Program-made: the position numbers and the translations under genes | Assembly (NCBI GenBank): GCA_031216915.1 | Contig: CM062296.1 | Location: forward strand, 798,393,022-798,457,021 | Length of the DNA: 64,000 bases | Source of the DNA: Pictodentalium vernedei | Taxonomy: Eukaryota > Mollusca > Scaphopoda > Dentaliida > Dentaliidae | Direction: 5' to 3' | In this document: one piece after another, positions 32,396-44,572 of the stretch | Position numbering within the stretch: the first letter of the stretch is position 1 | Layout of the letters: the number at the start of each line of letters is the position of its first letter | Notes under the pieces: model-generated | Databases searched by the model: none | Seen by the model: only the letters and a program-made list of their open reading frames with translations | Told to the model about the DNA's origin: nothing

Positions 32396-34482
32396 CAAGA
32401 GGGATGTTACATCCCAACGCTCACCTACATTCGCGCTTGATAATGTCGTTCCAATGTAACATGCCTAATATTTAGTTAATATAAATCATTAACTAGGCAT
32501 CAAATGATTAATGTGGTTTATGTGATGGCTTTGTAAAGTCTATATTTCTGCATTTATTATATATCAATTCAACATAAAATCATTGGATATAAAAGCATTT
32601 TTTTCTTTTAGAAATGTTTATGATTAAGAATATGAATCATGAGGCCAGATATTAAATCATAAATAAGAATTAGGAAAGGCTTTCATAAATCACTGAAATT
32701 GTAAGTACATTCATTGGTTAAAGAGGAGTTGCGGAAAAACATTCATTCAAGAAAGTGACTATAAGTCCCAACAAAAATACATCACATCAACAACTAAAAT
32801 AAGCCTTAATGTTACTAGTAACAAGTATGAGAAAGTATTAAAAAAAAAAAGTTAAAAAATTTTTTTTTAAAGAAAGTGAATATAAGTCCCAAAAATCCCC
32901 CTCACCTCAACACAAACTTTTAGAACTTAAAATTGAGTAAGTCAGACAAAAACGTGAACATTGTGACTGAAAAAAAGAAAAGAAATCAGTTAAATTTCTG
33001 CATACAGTAGGGTTAATACCTACAGTTGTTATTGAAATGAGAAAATAAACAGTAATGAGAGATGAAGGCACCACAATCTGCACAAAAGCTGACTTTAACA
33101 CAAATTCTTACAACACCTAAACGCTAATTCTTACAACAAGTTTTGGCAGAAAATCAGCCTCAAATTCCTCAAATATGCATGTAATGAGGGTTAAATATTA
33201 CTGCAATGGAGTTCAGTAACCCAAGTGTAGAATATTAATCGCCTGGAAAGACACATAGAAACACAACTCACCTAAACACAAAGTTTACAAAGTTTTACAA
33301 CTTAAAATTTACTAAGTCCGAGAAAAACATGAAAATTTTGACTGAAAAAAAAGAAAATTTCCATTAAATTTCTGCATACAGTAGGGTTAATACCTACAGT
33401 TGTTAATGAAATATGAAAATCAACAGTAATGAGAAATTAAAGTAGCACAAGCTGCACAAAAGCTGACTTTAACACAAATTCTTACAACACCTAAACGCAA
33501 ATTCTTACAACAACTTTTGGCAGAAAATTTTAGGTGAAATTTGGAAAAAGGTTGTAGTATCAGGGTTAAATACTGTTCTGATAGTCCCCTACAACCTACA
33601 TATGTAATATCAAAGGCCTGAGCCCACTGATCTTTGAGAACTCAGCTTAACACCTCACCTTAACACAAACTTTTAGAACTTAAAATTTACTAAGTCCGAG
33701 AAAAACATGAAAATTTTGACTGAAAAAAAAAAAAAATTCCGTTAAATTTCTGCATACAGTCGGGTTAATACCTACAGTTGTTATTGAAATATGAAAATCA
33801 ACAGTAATGAGAAGTTAAAGCACCACAATTTGCACAAAAGCTGACTTTAACGCAAATTCTTACCACACCTAAACGCTAATTCTTACAAGTTTTGGCAGAA
33901 AATCAGCCTCAAATTCCTCAAATATGCATGTAATGAGGGTTAAATATTACTGCAATGGAGTTCAGTAACCCAAGTGTAGAATATTAATCACCTGGAAAGA
34001 CACATAGAAACACAACTCACTTAAACACAAAGTTTTACAACTTAAAATTTACTAAGTCCGAGAAAAACATGAAAATTTTGACTGAAAAAAAAGAAAATAT
34101 TCGTTAAATTTCTGCATACAGTAGGGTTAATACCTACAGTTGTTATTGAAATATGAAAATCAACAGTAATGAGAAGTTAAACCAGCACAATCTGCACAAA
34201 AGCTGACTTTAACACAAATTCTTACAACACCTAAACGCAAATTCTTACAACTTTTGGCAGAAAATTTTAACTGAAATTTGGAAAAAAGTCGTAGTTTCAG
34301 GGTTAAATACTGTTCTAATAGTCCCCTACAACCTACATATGCAATATCAAAGGCCTGAGCCCACTGATGCTTGAGAAATTCACCTTAACATTAAATCTTA
34401 CAATATTGGACACGCCGGACACCGACGCTGACGCCCGAGGTTATCACAATAGCTCACCACATCTTACAGATGTAGGTGAGCT
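32396..34482 (-). mobile_element. Helitron-like element H8 with dimeric satellite, in KIN intron
   Basis: Read on the - strand, the 5' hairpin (34451-34482; AGCTCACCTACATCTG / ATGTGGTGAGCT) is followed by CTCGGGCGTCAGCGTCGG. The 3' end carries the inverted partner GTAGGTGAGC (32419-32428), a 7-bp-stem hairpin GGGATGTAACATCCC (32401-32415) and TCTTG. The body alternates two ~375 bp unit types: a CTCAAATATGCATGTAATG type at about 33165 and 33918, and a CCCCTACAACCTACATATG type at about 33587 and 34323. The repeat is therefore a dimer of about 740-750 bp. A G tract (about 32359-32382) abuts the 3' end. Confidence 0.72.
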
Positions 34483-34681
34483 AAAAAGTAAAATCTTAAA
34501 GCCCCACAAAGTAGAGTTGTTTCTCAAGCCATTTTTTACAAAACTGCATTGCAGGCCAGTGGCTTTTCATTTTATTTTTATTTTTGTAATTATATGTTTG
34601 TCATCAGAAGTAAGTTAAAGTTCTTGGTTTGTTTGATGTTTTAGGCCTCATAATCTACAGAATAGCATGGGTGGTGGTGTA

Positions 34682-34754
34682 TTTCGTCCCTTGAGTGCAA
34701 GAAGGGTTTGCAATGTTAAAGCACTGCAAAGCCTTCTAGCACTCAAGAGACAAA
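34682..34754. repeat. Foldback repeat
   Basis: Arms 34682-34712 and 34725-34754 (CTTGAGTGCAAGAAGGGTTT against AAAGCCTTCTAGCACTCAAG) pair with about four mismatches around a 12-base loop. It lies in the KIN intron. Not recognised as a known RNA gene. Confidence 0.7.
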
Positions 34755-35004
34755 TTTATTAATTTTATTAACTTGGGTAAAATATCACACATGAACCATT
34801 TAATTTTAATTTTTTTAAGTTTCCACTGGTTATAAAAAGAGAGCATGCAGCAGCTAAAATGACCACATTCTAAATAAGCAGTCACACTTGCCCAAACTTT
34901 ATTTCATGTTTTAGGATTTAGATCACAAACTACGAAATAGACAAACAGTACTTTATGTAATGTCGGTCTAGCACAAATTGTATGGCCAAATCACTGTATG
35001 TTAC

Positions 35005-35134
35005 CTCCATTATTTCATCCAAAGCACACTTCCTTTTCTGTGACATCTTCTTTGTGCTGCCAGATGATGATGATGATGAGGATGAAACAATGCTTTCTGT
35101 ATCGCTCTTACTTTTAAGTACTAAAGGATTCTCC
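35005..35134 (-). CDS. KIN: KIN17 DNA/RNA-binding protein, exon with Ser-rich linker and ALDEIME motif
   Basis: A 130-base exon, translated after one leading base into 43 residues. It starts ENPLVLKSKSDTE, has a run of eight Ser encoded by a TCA-rich tract, then GSTKKMSQKRKCALDEIME. The Lys-rich stretch followed by ALDEIME is the family hallmark directly before the C-terminal SH3-like region of KIN17; the Ser/Lys linker before it is always variable. Acceptor TTTCTTTGGTTTCAG and donor GAG|GTAACA fit consensus. It ends in phase 0, as does the start of the next exon (29968-30090), 4.9 kb away across an intron filled with MITEs and element H8. Upstream exons (zinc finger, winged helix) were not found; only 260 bases of intron precede DIRS copy B, which is in the same orientation. 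Confidence 0.88.
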
Positions 35135-35394
35135 CTGAAACCAAAGAAATAAAAAATTGATCAATTTTATAAGAAAAATAGCAATGCAAAGCATTGCATA
35201 TGCCCTCTCTTGCAATACAATGGATAACATAAACTGCTCAATGGAGTGAAGGCATTTCTCAAGATGGCACAAATGTCTGCCTTTTTGAACAATCAAAAGC
35301 AATGCCAAGTATGGCATATGCCCCCTATCATAATGCCATACTTTTTAAAAATAGGCATATACACATTATCTCTGGTTTACAGTAGAAAATGGAA

Positions 35395-35830
35395 GTTGAA
35401 AAATTTATAGTAATTTATATATTTTTATACTTACCAATAACCCAGACTTAGCTGGTGCTAACTCTTATATTCTAGGGCCAAACACAAATTCCCCCCCCCC
35501 CCCCCAATCCCCAAAACTTGCATCAAAATCCAAAAATTAGATGTCCTATGTGGTCCTGCATGCTTTTATCCACTGCGCATGCACAGTAGTCAAGGAAGTC
35601 CGAAATTGGAGCCAAATCCTCATTCTTACAACCAGTGCCTGGTAAGTGTTATGTAATCAGCGGGGAGGTATGAGTTCCCAACTCATGGTAGGGCCATCCC
35701 CATCTGGGTCATTGGTAAGTATAAAAAATATATAAATTACTATAAATTTGTTAACATTTTTATACTGTACCAATGACCCAGACTTAGCTGAATAGAAAAA
35801 AAGGATGGAGGGCCTAGGACATAAAGGAAA
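35395..35830 (-). repeat. Right terminal repeat and ICR of DIRS B
   Basis: The terminal part (to ~35640) is inverted relative to 49140-49349. The ICR is at about 35700-35790, where the right terminus (ATTACTATAAATTTGTTAAC) runs directly into the left one (ATTTTTATACTGTACC), spelling a circle junction. The palindrome is changed (GCGCATGCACAG). Confidence 0.85.
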
Positions 35831-36829
35831 GTTAAAAAATTTATAGTAATTTATATATTTTTTATACTTACCAATGACCCAGACATAGCTGGTGCTAACT
35901 CTTAAAATATAGGGCCAAACACAAATTTTGCCCCCCAATCCCCAAAATTTGCATCTAAAACCAAAGAAAACATGTCCTGAAAGGCCCTCCACACTTCGCC
36001 CCTACTGCGCATGCGCAGTGTCAAGGACGTTCCGAAATTGGCGCCATTAATGATTCTAATAACCAGTGCCTGGTAAGCGCTATGTACTCAGCGGGGAGGC
36101 AAGAGTTCCCAACTCCTGGGAGGGCCATCCCCGTCTGGGTCATTGGTAAGTATAAAAAATATATAAATTACTATAAATTTTTTAACATTTTTATACTGTA
36201 CCAATGACCCAGACATAGCTGAATAGTAAAAAGGCTGGAGGGCCAAGGACATAGAGCAAAATGGAATACGCTCAATAAAATAAAATAGAGTCATCCCCTG
36301 TAGGGAAAAAGAAGTAATAGGCCTTACATGTATCTTTCTTATTTGTGATAAATTAGAAAGATACAACACCTTCCAAAATTGAGCTTCATACATCCATGTA
36401 CTCTATTAATATCCAATATAATCCTTATACTAATAATTTTTAAAGTAAGCCAATAAATAAAGTAAGTCTAGAGAATAGAGACTCTTATACTCCTAAAAGT
36501 GTCTGAGGATTGCATAATCATGTCCGTTGACATATGCAATATTCAAAAGCTATACTTTAAAAACTAAGACTTGAATGAATTTTAAAAACCTAAACTTCTC
36601 ACTAAACAACCATCCCAATAACAGCTCAGAATTACTAACTCCGGAGGAGGTATCCCCTTGTTTTCATAGTAAAACAGGTGACCCAAGGGAACACCCTCCC
36701 CCCCCCCCCCTTTTTCTTGCCCTGGGTCAAATAGCCCAGAGCGAAGAGGGCAGCAGAACGGAGACACTGCCGAAACAGACAGCCTACCTAGCTATAGTAG
36801 CAACTGTTAAGTGAATGACATTCTGAGCA

Positions 36830-37900
36830 GTAGATAATAGACCTAACAATAGAGGCCTCCAGAAATGGACTCGATATTTCTGAGATAAAATTCATGAATG
36901 TGGATGGCTAAGCGCAATGAGCGGCCTTCAAAAATCTATAATAGCGACACTATTAATGTAAGCCCAAGAAGTAGAAGAACTCTTACTTCATGAGCCGAAA
37001 TCTTAAGCACAACTGCTAAGTCAATGATATACCATAAGCAGTACCGATAGTTAATAGAATCCATTAACAATAAAATGGAGCGTAACGTCCTTCTACTAGG
37101 CATCAAAGACAGAAGAAGCTTACGCCCATAGTAATAAACAGATATCTGTTTATAAATACATAAACTGTACCCGGAAAGAGTAAAGGCCTATGCCCATACG
37201 AAGACGGAAGGACCTTAAAATAATAGGTTCCGGATAATAGGAGCCTAACTCTTATGCAAAAATCCAACCTAAATAGTAACGGAAGTAGTGATTCCGAAAC
37301 TACGAAAGTGAAAATCATCCATCGATAGTGCATGAAACTCACTGACTCTACAGTAAAAGAGAAACCAACAGAATTACTGTCTAAAAGGTCAGAATTTGAA
37401 AACTACTGTTTCCAGAGGCTCAAATGATTACTTAGCTAAATAAGAACCGAAGTTAAAATCCATATAGGAATTTAATCTAAAGATTCTAAGTCTATTTATC
37501 AAAAAGTTACTAACTGACTTAGATAAAGAGACAAAAGACTCAATTGTAAACTATCGTAGAGTGCATAGGTATGAGGTAACATAAACCTATAACCTAAATA
37601 ATAACAGGCTGCAGTAGATCTTGTGAAACAAGTATACTAAAAAAAATTGCAATGAGTAGTGTGGAGGGATCAACAATATGAACATAATGATCCCTACACC
37701 ACGACGGATGAGCCTCCACTTTAGCCGCATAGAATAGCGAAGAAGAGGATCTCCTATAGTAAGAAATCGTGTCCAAAGCTCTTCCAGTACAGTGCTTACA
37801 ATGCAATACGGACCACACAACGGAATACATGAAGGTTGCGACCTTGCGGGTTGTGATAAAGATGACACGATTTACCCAGTGAAAAAAGATCCTCACATAA
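36830..37900 (-). pseudogene. DIRS C tyrosine recombinase remnant
   Basis: Pieces such as HRPLLFPGTVYVFINR and a shifted RVSEFHA (catalytic Arg box) identify the gene against copy B, but several frame changes break it. The largest pieces are 37103-37342 and 37587-37896. Copy E has the same breaks at 54800-55872. Confidence 0.75.
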
Positions 37901-38718
37901 AGGAAGATTTCACGTTAAGACCCACAGTAGACAAGAGAGTAAATTACCCATGATCTCTGTGAAGATAGAGATGCTATCAACAGAAATGTATTGTGGTTGT
38001 TTATCTTAGCAATACCTGCTGAAACAACAGCGCCGGAGGATACGCGTATCCTATCATTCCATCCTATAGATCAATAGAGCGTTAACAACATTAGCTCAGA
38101 GATCTGGACAAGCCAACACATACGTCTGCAATTGATTAGCAAGCTGTGTCGTAAATAAATCATCATTGGGCGCTCCCATAGATAGCAAATCTGATTGAAT
38201 ACTTGTTTGTTGAGAGTCCATTCTGACAGCAACAAGCGACCCGTAAGAGAATGGGAGTCCGGTAAAACAATCAGACGACCCGGAATATGACAGACCAAAA
38301 CAGAACTTGGTGTACTATAACCAACAGACGGATTCTTTCCATTAAATTGAATAACGGAAACGAAAGAGTGCCTCCCTGGTTCCGGAGATACGCCACTACT
38401 GTCGAATCAAAGGACAGGATTTGGGCATGCGTTTCTGAATAATGTTCATGGAATGACATAAAGCAAGCCTAAAAAACATTATTCCGCGGAAGAAAACTGA
38501 GCTAAGAGACTGCGGAACCCAAAGACCCTGGCACTTCGAATCCTTAGGGATCAGTATTATATCCCAATCTGTTTGACTGGCAACCGTCATAACAGCCACA
38601 CTCGGGTCCGGCAACTGTGGTGGCACTCTCTGAGTCAACCACCGAATGTTTGCCCCAGTCTGAATCTCTTGTAACACTAGATAGACAAGAGAACGTGTAA
38701 ATCGAGCAATTCATGGAT
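37901..38718 (-). pseudogene. DIRS C RNase H remnant, RT missing
   Basis: LQEIQTGANIRWLTQRVP, then MTVASQTDW (38396-38677), then VVAYLRNQGGT and a shifted HIPGRL box (38071-38459). These match the RNase H part of copy B. The palm domain with YLDD is absent: upstream of IQTGAN the sequence passes within about 45 bases into gag. Confidence 0.8.
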
Positions 38719-40298
38719 TGCCGAAAAGTAACCGTCGAAGAGAAGCTCCTCCGAGAACGATGCGACTCTGAGAGAGTTCTTAACCTTACTATCCACGCGT
38801 GTGGATGTAGCTAGGGCTGCGTCACGTCTAACCAACTCCAATCAGCCACTGAAGGGCGGAGTTATACGTGAACAAACTACTGCCCTCAAAAGAAATTACA
38901 TTGAGAATAATATCCCGTAAATCTTTTCTTGAAGACGTAATGATAACGCCTCAGTAAGGCGGATTACGTATGATAAAGCGTCTAAGTTAAATCTACTATA
39001 CATCATGTCGTTTCCAACATTGAAATTGGAAAAGACATAAACGGCGAAAAAGAATATATGCAGTCTTTAAACACACCGTCTAGACGCATATGAACTCTCG
39101 GTATGCCCTGCTCTGCCAAAATAAACTATTCGTATAAATGATAAAATGGCAGAAATGAGCAACGCGGACAAGAAACTAAACTATCATGCTTGGTAGCAGG
39201 CTTGTATATATATATATATATAGTGTCGAAAAATAAAACACATGTTGTAATGACAATATTGGACTGCGTCGGTAAGTCAGGGACAATGTCCCTGAACCAA
39301 TCGAAAAATCCGAGTCCAATGACGCTATAAGTCTCTTATCCAAGATCGCAGCAATGGAGTCCGAAATAACAATCACTGGAAGATAATGCCAGAAGATATG
39401 AAAGGCAGCTTCCGATACTACTAAAGGGAAAACTCGAAATCTTTCGAATCCCTTTCGCCATCCTGTCGGACCCTATAAAGCATTCGGTCGTCCGTACCTG
39501 ATGCAACCGCGGACCGCACCGACCCAGCGCCGTCGGATAATTCCTGATTCGACCGAGAAACTGTCAATTGCTGGGATGCTGCGAAACAACTGTGCTAACT
39601 CGGATAGCACGTCCGTCACTGAGGCCTGAGGAGAAGCGGTCTTACGATGTATTGCCGCTGGAAGCTCCGTGATCGTTACCCCGTGCATACTACCAATATG
39701 CAAGCGAACGGAGTGTATAGGCCTCGTGTCCCTTGGCTACCAGATGGCGCGACCTATTCGCCGTGGAATCACTGAATGACGAAACTGATCGGATACTCGA
39801 GGTCACGTAGCCAACGTGCGGTCGTGTGCCCTGCTGTGAGGATGAGAAAGCATTAAGGACAGTCTCTCGGACTGTCAATATAACGGAGCGTCCCGACCGA
39901 CGGACATATGCTCCGAATGTAAAATATCTGAACCACAACATGCGGTCCCCTATGTTGTTGGACGAGAGAGGGACCTCTCTCGCTCACAGCCCGGACGGAC
40001 CTGGACAAGCCAGGAACCGGACTAACAGGCTTCCTCTGATCTGTCCTCAATCTGCCGTCACTGGGTGAGTACTAAAGTAATTAAAGTGCTCGCATCACCC
40101 AAATCTCCTTCCTAGACCGCAATGGACGAACCCGGCAGCCGAACCATTCGATGAATGTACGCTACACCGGGTGAGCTAGCGAATGTCACTCTGTAGGCGA
40201 TAGACATATTCCATGAGCACTTATTGCCGCTAGCTCTTCATTAACTATGACGACAGAGGCACACTTTGAAAGACATCTCCGTAACTTTGCGAACAAGA
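38719..40298 (-). pseudogene. DIRS C gag, copy 1
   Basis: Homologous to copy B gag from its C-terminal third (GATGCGACTCTGAGAGAG region near 38760) to its start codon side. Pieces include ASPQASVTDVLSELAQLF (39473-39703) and VRAVSERGPSLVQQHRGPHV (39853-40050). Frames are broken. Near 40298 it meets the second gag copy. Confidence 0.8.
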
Positions 40299-41660
40299 AA
40301 CCAGAAATGCTTGGTTATAGCAAGCATAAAATAATAATATATATAGCGTCGTTCAATAATTCGAAAGTTTGTGTGACATTATTGGACTATGTCGGAACTG
40401 AGGGACGATGTCCCTGAACCGAACCAAAAATTTCAGTCCACCGACGCTATCAGTTTCTTATCTGGCATCGCAGCATTCTGGTCCGACGAAAGAAGCTGTA
40501 GAAGACCAAGTCAGATGACATACACAACAGCATATGTTGTTCCGAAAGGGAAAGCTCGAAATCCTCCAAATCCCTTTCGGTATCCCGTCGGACCGGATGA
40601 AACTTTCGGACGTCCGTACCCGCTTCCGCGGAGCGTCCCGACCCAGCAGCGTCGGATAAAATATATGCGAAAGATTCAGTTGATGCTGCGATAAACTGTG
40701 CTATTAAGGAAAGCACGTCCGTTCCCGAGGCCTGTGCAGTAGCGGTCTTACGATGCATTGCCGCCGGAAGCTCCGTGTACGTTGACTCTCGCACACTTCC
40801 TATGCGAACGTCCGGAGTCTGCAGGCCTCGTGTCCCTGGCTACCGGATGGTGTGACCTGGTCGCCAAAGAATCCTTCATCGGCGAAGCTGGTAATATATC
40901 GGTGGTCACGCAGCCAAGGTGCGGTCGTGTGCGCTGACGAGAAGAGGAAGCCTTAGCAGTCTCCACGGACTGCCTATACAACGGAGCGTCCCGAGCGACG
41001 GACGTATGCTCCGCTTGCGACACATTTTGTACCACAACATCTGGGGCCAGATGTTGTTGAACGAGAGAGGGGCCTCTCTCGCTTGCCGTCTGGATGGACC
41101 GGAACGAGCTATGAACCGGACTAAAAGGGCTTCCTCCATTCTCCCTCCGATCCGCCGTCACTGGGTGTGCATTAGGTTAATTTATAGTGCTCGCATCACC
41201 CCAAAATTCCTTCTAGACCGCAACGGACGAACCCGGCTGCAGAACCATTCGGTGAATGGACGCTACACCGGGCGAGCTAGCGGACGTCAAAGGCCGTCGA
41301 ACCTACTAGGGTCCTCTTAGGCAATTGGCGTATTTACATGAGCACTTTTCCGCTAGCCCTTCATTAATTGTGACGACGGAGGCACACTGTTGGAAGACAT
41401 CACAGATACATCACCCTAATCTTGATCGTCTGAAATAGAAATTGATAAAGTAGAGTGACCCTGCGGGGAAAGGACCGGAGTGTCCAAATCCCCAATAACA
41501 TACCGTGACATACGCTTCCCATATTGTCATCGAAATCATACGATACAGAACAGGAGTTAATGCAAGTACACTGACCACATATAGAATGATTATAAAGTCA
41601 GAGGAAGACTTCCTCTTAATACAATTGATCAATATCCTTTCAATGTGAAAAGAAAACAAG
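40299..41660 (-). pseudogene. DIRS C gag, copy 2 (partial duplicate) and zinc region
   Basis: Repeats the middle and N-terminal gag: SGTDVLSLIAQFIAAS (40450-40794) and QTASERGPSLVQQHLAPDVV (40748-41161). The second copy begins at about 40303, at a point equal to copy B ~46905, so about 1.1 kb of gag is present twice in tandem. The decayed zinc region lies at 41411-41659. Confidence 0.8.
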
Positions 41661-42530
41661 TCCTGGTACTCGCACTAACCCCTGGCAATCAAAATACATA
41701 ATAATAATATGATCCATTAATATAGAAAAAATAATTGAAATCAAAATATTTTGAAAAAATATTTTTTCAGAACAGCCCAAGTTTCTGAAAAGTAACGTTG
41801 AGCCCCAATGGATCCCAAGCCTAAGTGTGGACAAAAATTTAAAAAATATTTTAAACAATTTATTCAACACTTACGAACAATAATAATGTATCTAGTTATG
41901 ATTAAAATAACATCAAGATATTATTTTCCAGAAATCCCCCCCTCACACAGAGGGCTGTTGTAAATGTAAACAATGAGTGTAAAAACACTAAAATAAGACT
42001 CCAGGCACCCAGGCCCGAAATCAGTTACCAAAAATACACTATCTGATGCAAAACAGAGACTTCCAGGGAAGAAACTGCAGAACATCAGATGGTAGATGCA
42101 GAACACAACGCCTAACCACCCGTAGGTGAAGACGTAAACATGGGGAAAAAAACAGAATTCATTCTGTTATTCAGCTAAAACTCCCAAGAAAATTTAGTAA
42201 TAATAATTACAAAAACTATGCCAAAAGCATGGGAGAATAGCAAGGGGGGACTTAAAGGACAGGGAGAGAGGAAAACACTTAAAAAACAGTGTAACTAAAT
42301 AATCAGAATGACAACAAAATGGCTGCTGCCTCGAAAATAGGTAACTTAACATAATTTCATTAAAAAATTTTAAGTTACAGCCCTGATAATATTCTGTCAC
42401 ACATTTTTTTCCTCTCCTCCTTCTCTATCCTCCTTAGAATCACCATTTCACTAATATTTATGTGTCTGGCATCATTTAAACTGAGATTTATAAGCACAAA
42501 GATCATTCAGATGTTAACTGATGAAGGGCC
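41661..42530 (-). other. DIRS C leader
   Basis: Non-coding 5' leader of family 2. It shares CAGGGCTGTAACTTAAAATT and the AGCATGGGAGAATAGCAAGG (as read on the + strand) block with copies E and F and, less closely, family 1. Short frames at 41640-42106 and 42194-42400 are identical or nearly so in E and have no recognised product. Confidence 0.7.
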
Positions 42531-42737
42531 AAACTTAGAATGATTAATGGCGCCAATTTCGGAACGTCCTTGACACTGCGCATGCGCAGTAGGGGCGAAG
42601 TGTGGAGGGCCTTTCAGGACATGTTTTCTTTGGTTTTAGATGCAAATTTTGGGGATTGGGGGGCAAAATTTGTGTTTGGCCCTATATTTTAAGAGTTAGC
42701 ACCAGCTATGTCTGGGTCATTGGTACAGTATAAAAAT
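42531..42737 (-). repeat. Left inverted terminal repeat of DIRS C
   Basis: Pairs with 35865-36055. Contains the exact palindrome TGCGCATGCGCA (42577-42588) and ends CATTGGTACAGTATAAAAAT. Confidence 0.88.
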
Positions 42738-43291
42738 ATCCAATAGGCTCAATTACATGTAAACAGAATTATCCCCTCAAGGAGAAGAGGAGAACAGGTT
42801 TTACATGTATCTTTCTTGTTTGTACCAAAAAAGAAAGACACAATACCATTCCGTAATTGAGCACAATAACATCAATGATCTCTATTAACATCCAATATAA
42901 ACCATTATACTAATCTTTTTAAAGGGAAAGCCAATAAATAAAGATAGTCGAGAGAATGAGACTCTTTATACTCATTTAAAAGTGTTCGAGGATTGTATAT
43001 TAGTGCTCGTATGACACGTGACATATACAAATGCTTCACATCGAGCTACACTTTAAAAATATTACATAAATGAGATAGACATTAGCTTTACACTTTAAAA
43101 CCATCCCGGCACCGACTCGGAATTACTGACTCCAGAGGAGGTATTCCCTTGCTTTTCACTATAAAGCAGGTGATATAAGGGAACACCATCCCCCCCTTCC
43201 CCTTGCCCTAGGTCAAATACCCCAGAACAAAGAGGGCAGCAGGAGAGTCACTACCGGAACAGAAAGCCTGCATAACTATAGTTGCAACTGT
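42738..43291 (-). other. DIRS B 3' untranslated region
   Basis: The remainder of B's 3' region after the C insertion, matching A 19899-20460 inverted and D 50570-51126. No coding potential. Confidence 0.75.
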
Positions 43292-44572
43292 TTAGTGGAC
43301 GACATTCTGAGCAACAGATAACGGACCTAAACATCGAAGGTTGCCAGAAATGGACTCAATATTTCTAAGATAAAAAATTGTGAACGTGGAAGGCTGAGAC
43401 CAATATGCAGCCTTCATCAAATCGGTAATAGCAACACTATTGGTATAAGACCAAGATGTAGACAGCGCTCTTACTTCATGCGCCGAAATCTTAAGCAGAC
43501 TGCTGACTTGAAGATAATTATCCTTTCTATTCGGCAGCAGAGATAGAAAGAAACGCTTACGTCCCTTTCTGATAAACTCAGATCTACGTTTGTAAATACG
43601 CATGGCTCTAACTGGACAGAGCAAAGGCCTATGACCGTCTGAAGACGGAAGAGCCTTAATAACAATAGGTTCAGGATACTTATTAGGAGCCTGATTCTTA
43701 GCCAAAAAACCAACATTAGAAGTTAAAGTAATAGTATTACCAACACTACAATAGTGAGAATCATCAACAGATAGTGCATGAAGCTCACTAACTCTTCTGG
43801 CAGGAGAGAAGGCTAAGAGAAAAGCTGTCTTATAAGATAAGAATTTGAAGTCCACTGTATCAAGAGGCTCAAATGTCGCTTCTTTTAGCTTCAGAAGAAC
43901 CCAAGCTAAATTCCACTTAGGAATTAACCTAAGGGTTCTAGGTCTATTTATCGAAAAGTTTTTCACTAACTTAGATAAAGAGACATTAGATCTAATCTGT
44001 AAGCTATCATGATGAGCATAGGTATCTGATAGCATAGTCCTATAACCCTTAATGGTTATTGGCTGCAGTTTGATCTCGTCAAACAAGTATACCAGAAAAT
44101 TAGCAATGTCTGGAATGGAGGGATCATAAATATCAAAAGAATGATCCCTATACCACCGATAGAAAACCTTCCACTTAGCAGCATAATTTAGCGAAGAGGG
44201 GGTCCTCCTACAGTTAGAAATTGCGTCCACTGCTCGTCCTGTAAAATGATTGCTGTGCAAGAAGGACCGCACAACGGAAATACATGAAGGTTGAAACCTT
44301 GCGGGTTGTGATGCAGTGTGCGTGATTTCCCCTGCGAAAGAAGGTCCTCCTGTGGAGGAAGCTTCCGCAGATTGTCCCATAACAGACAACTGAGTAGATT
44401 TAACCATGGTCTCTGGGGTGATAGAGATGCTACCAACAGAATCTTGCAGTGAGATTGCTTGATTTTCAGCAATATCTGCTGAATCAACGGAGCTGGAGGA
44501 TACGCGTATCCTATCATTCCGTCCCAAGAGATTGAGAGGGCGTCTACTGCAAATGCTCGAGGATCTGGGCAT
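43292..44572 (-). CDS. DIRS B tyrosine recombinase (426 aa frame)
   Basis: Tyrosine recombinases integrate the circular DIRS cDNA. The recognisable domain starts about residue 155 (FLVYLFDEIKLQPITIKGYR). Catalytic boxes are ARRVSELHALS (first Arg, ~residue 245), HEVRALSTSW (His-x-x-Arg, ~residue 360) and a C-terminal FTIFYLRNI with the candidate nucleophilic Tyr. The first ~130 codons overlap the 3' end of the RT/RNase H frame by 385 bases in another frame, a hallmark of DIRS1-like elements. Comparison with D shows B lacks about 25 residues between NRKD and the segment before LLKIS (D reads on through a SRWIQLTIRTAYEKLSS stretch), so the frame is open but internally deleted and possibly inactive. 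Confidence 0.85.
   Translation of the reverse strand: MPRSSSICSRRPLNLLGRNDRIRVSSSSVDSADIAENQAISLQDSVGSISITPETMVKSTQLSVMGQSAEASSTGGPSFAGEITHTASQPARFQPSCISVVRSFLHSNHFTGRAVDAISNCRRTPSSLNYAAKWKVFYRWYRDHSFDIYDPSIPDIANFLVYLFDEIKLQPITIKGYRTMLSDTYAHHDSLQIRSNVSLSKLVKNFSINRPRTLRLIPKWNLAWVLLKLKEATFEPLDTVDFKFLSYKTAFLLAFSPARRVSELHALSVDDSHYCSVGNTITLTSNVGFLAKNQAPNKYPEPIVIKALPSSDGHRPLLCPVRAMRIYKRRSEFIRKGRKRFFLSLLPNRKDNYLQVSSLLKISAHEVRALSTSWSYTNSVAITDLMKAAYWSQPSTFTIFYLRNIESISGNLRCLGPLSVAQNVVH

Larger units (their letters stand above)
35831..42737 (-). mobile_element. Non-autonomous DIRS derivative copy C (family 2)
   Basis: A 6907 bp element with intact termini (GTTAAAAAATTTATAG at 35831; inverted ATTTTTATACTGTACC at 42737), inverted repeats and ICR (~36120-36230). 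In transcription order: leader, partial gag (second copy, 40300-41660), gag again (38720-40295), RNase H remnant, recombinase remnant. The RT core is missing at ~38718: RNase H sequence joins the gag C-terminal sequence directly. All frames are short. It is almost identical to copy E, which sits in an unrelated target. Confidence 0.9.
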
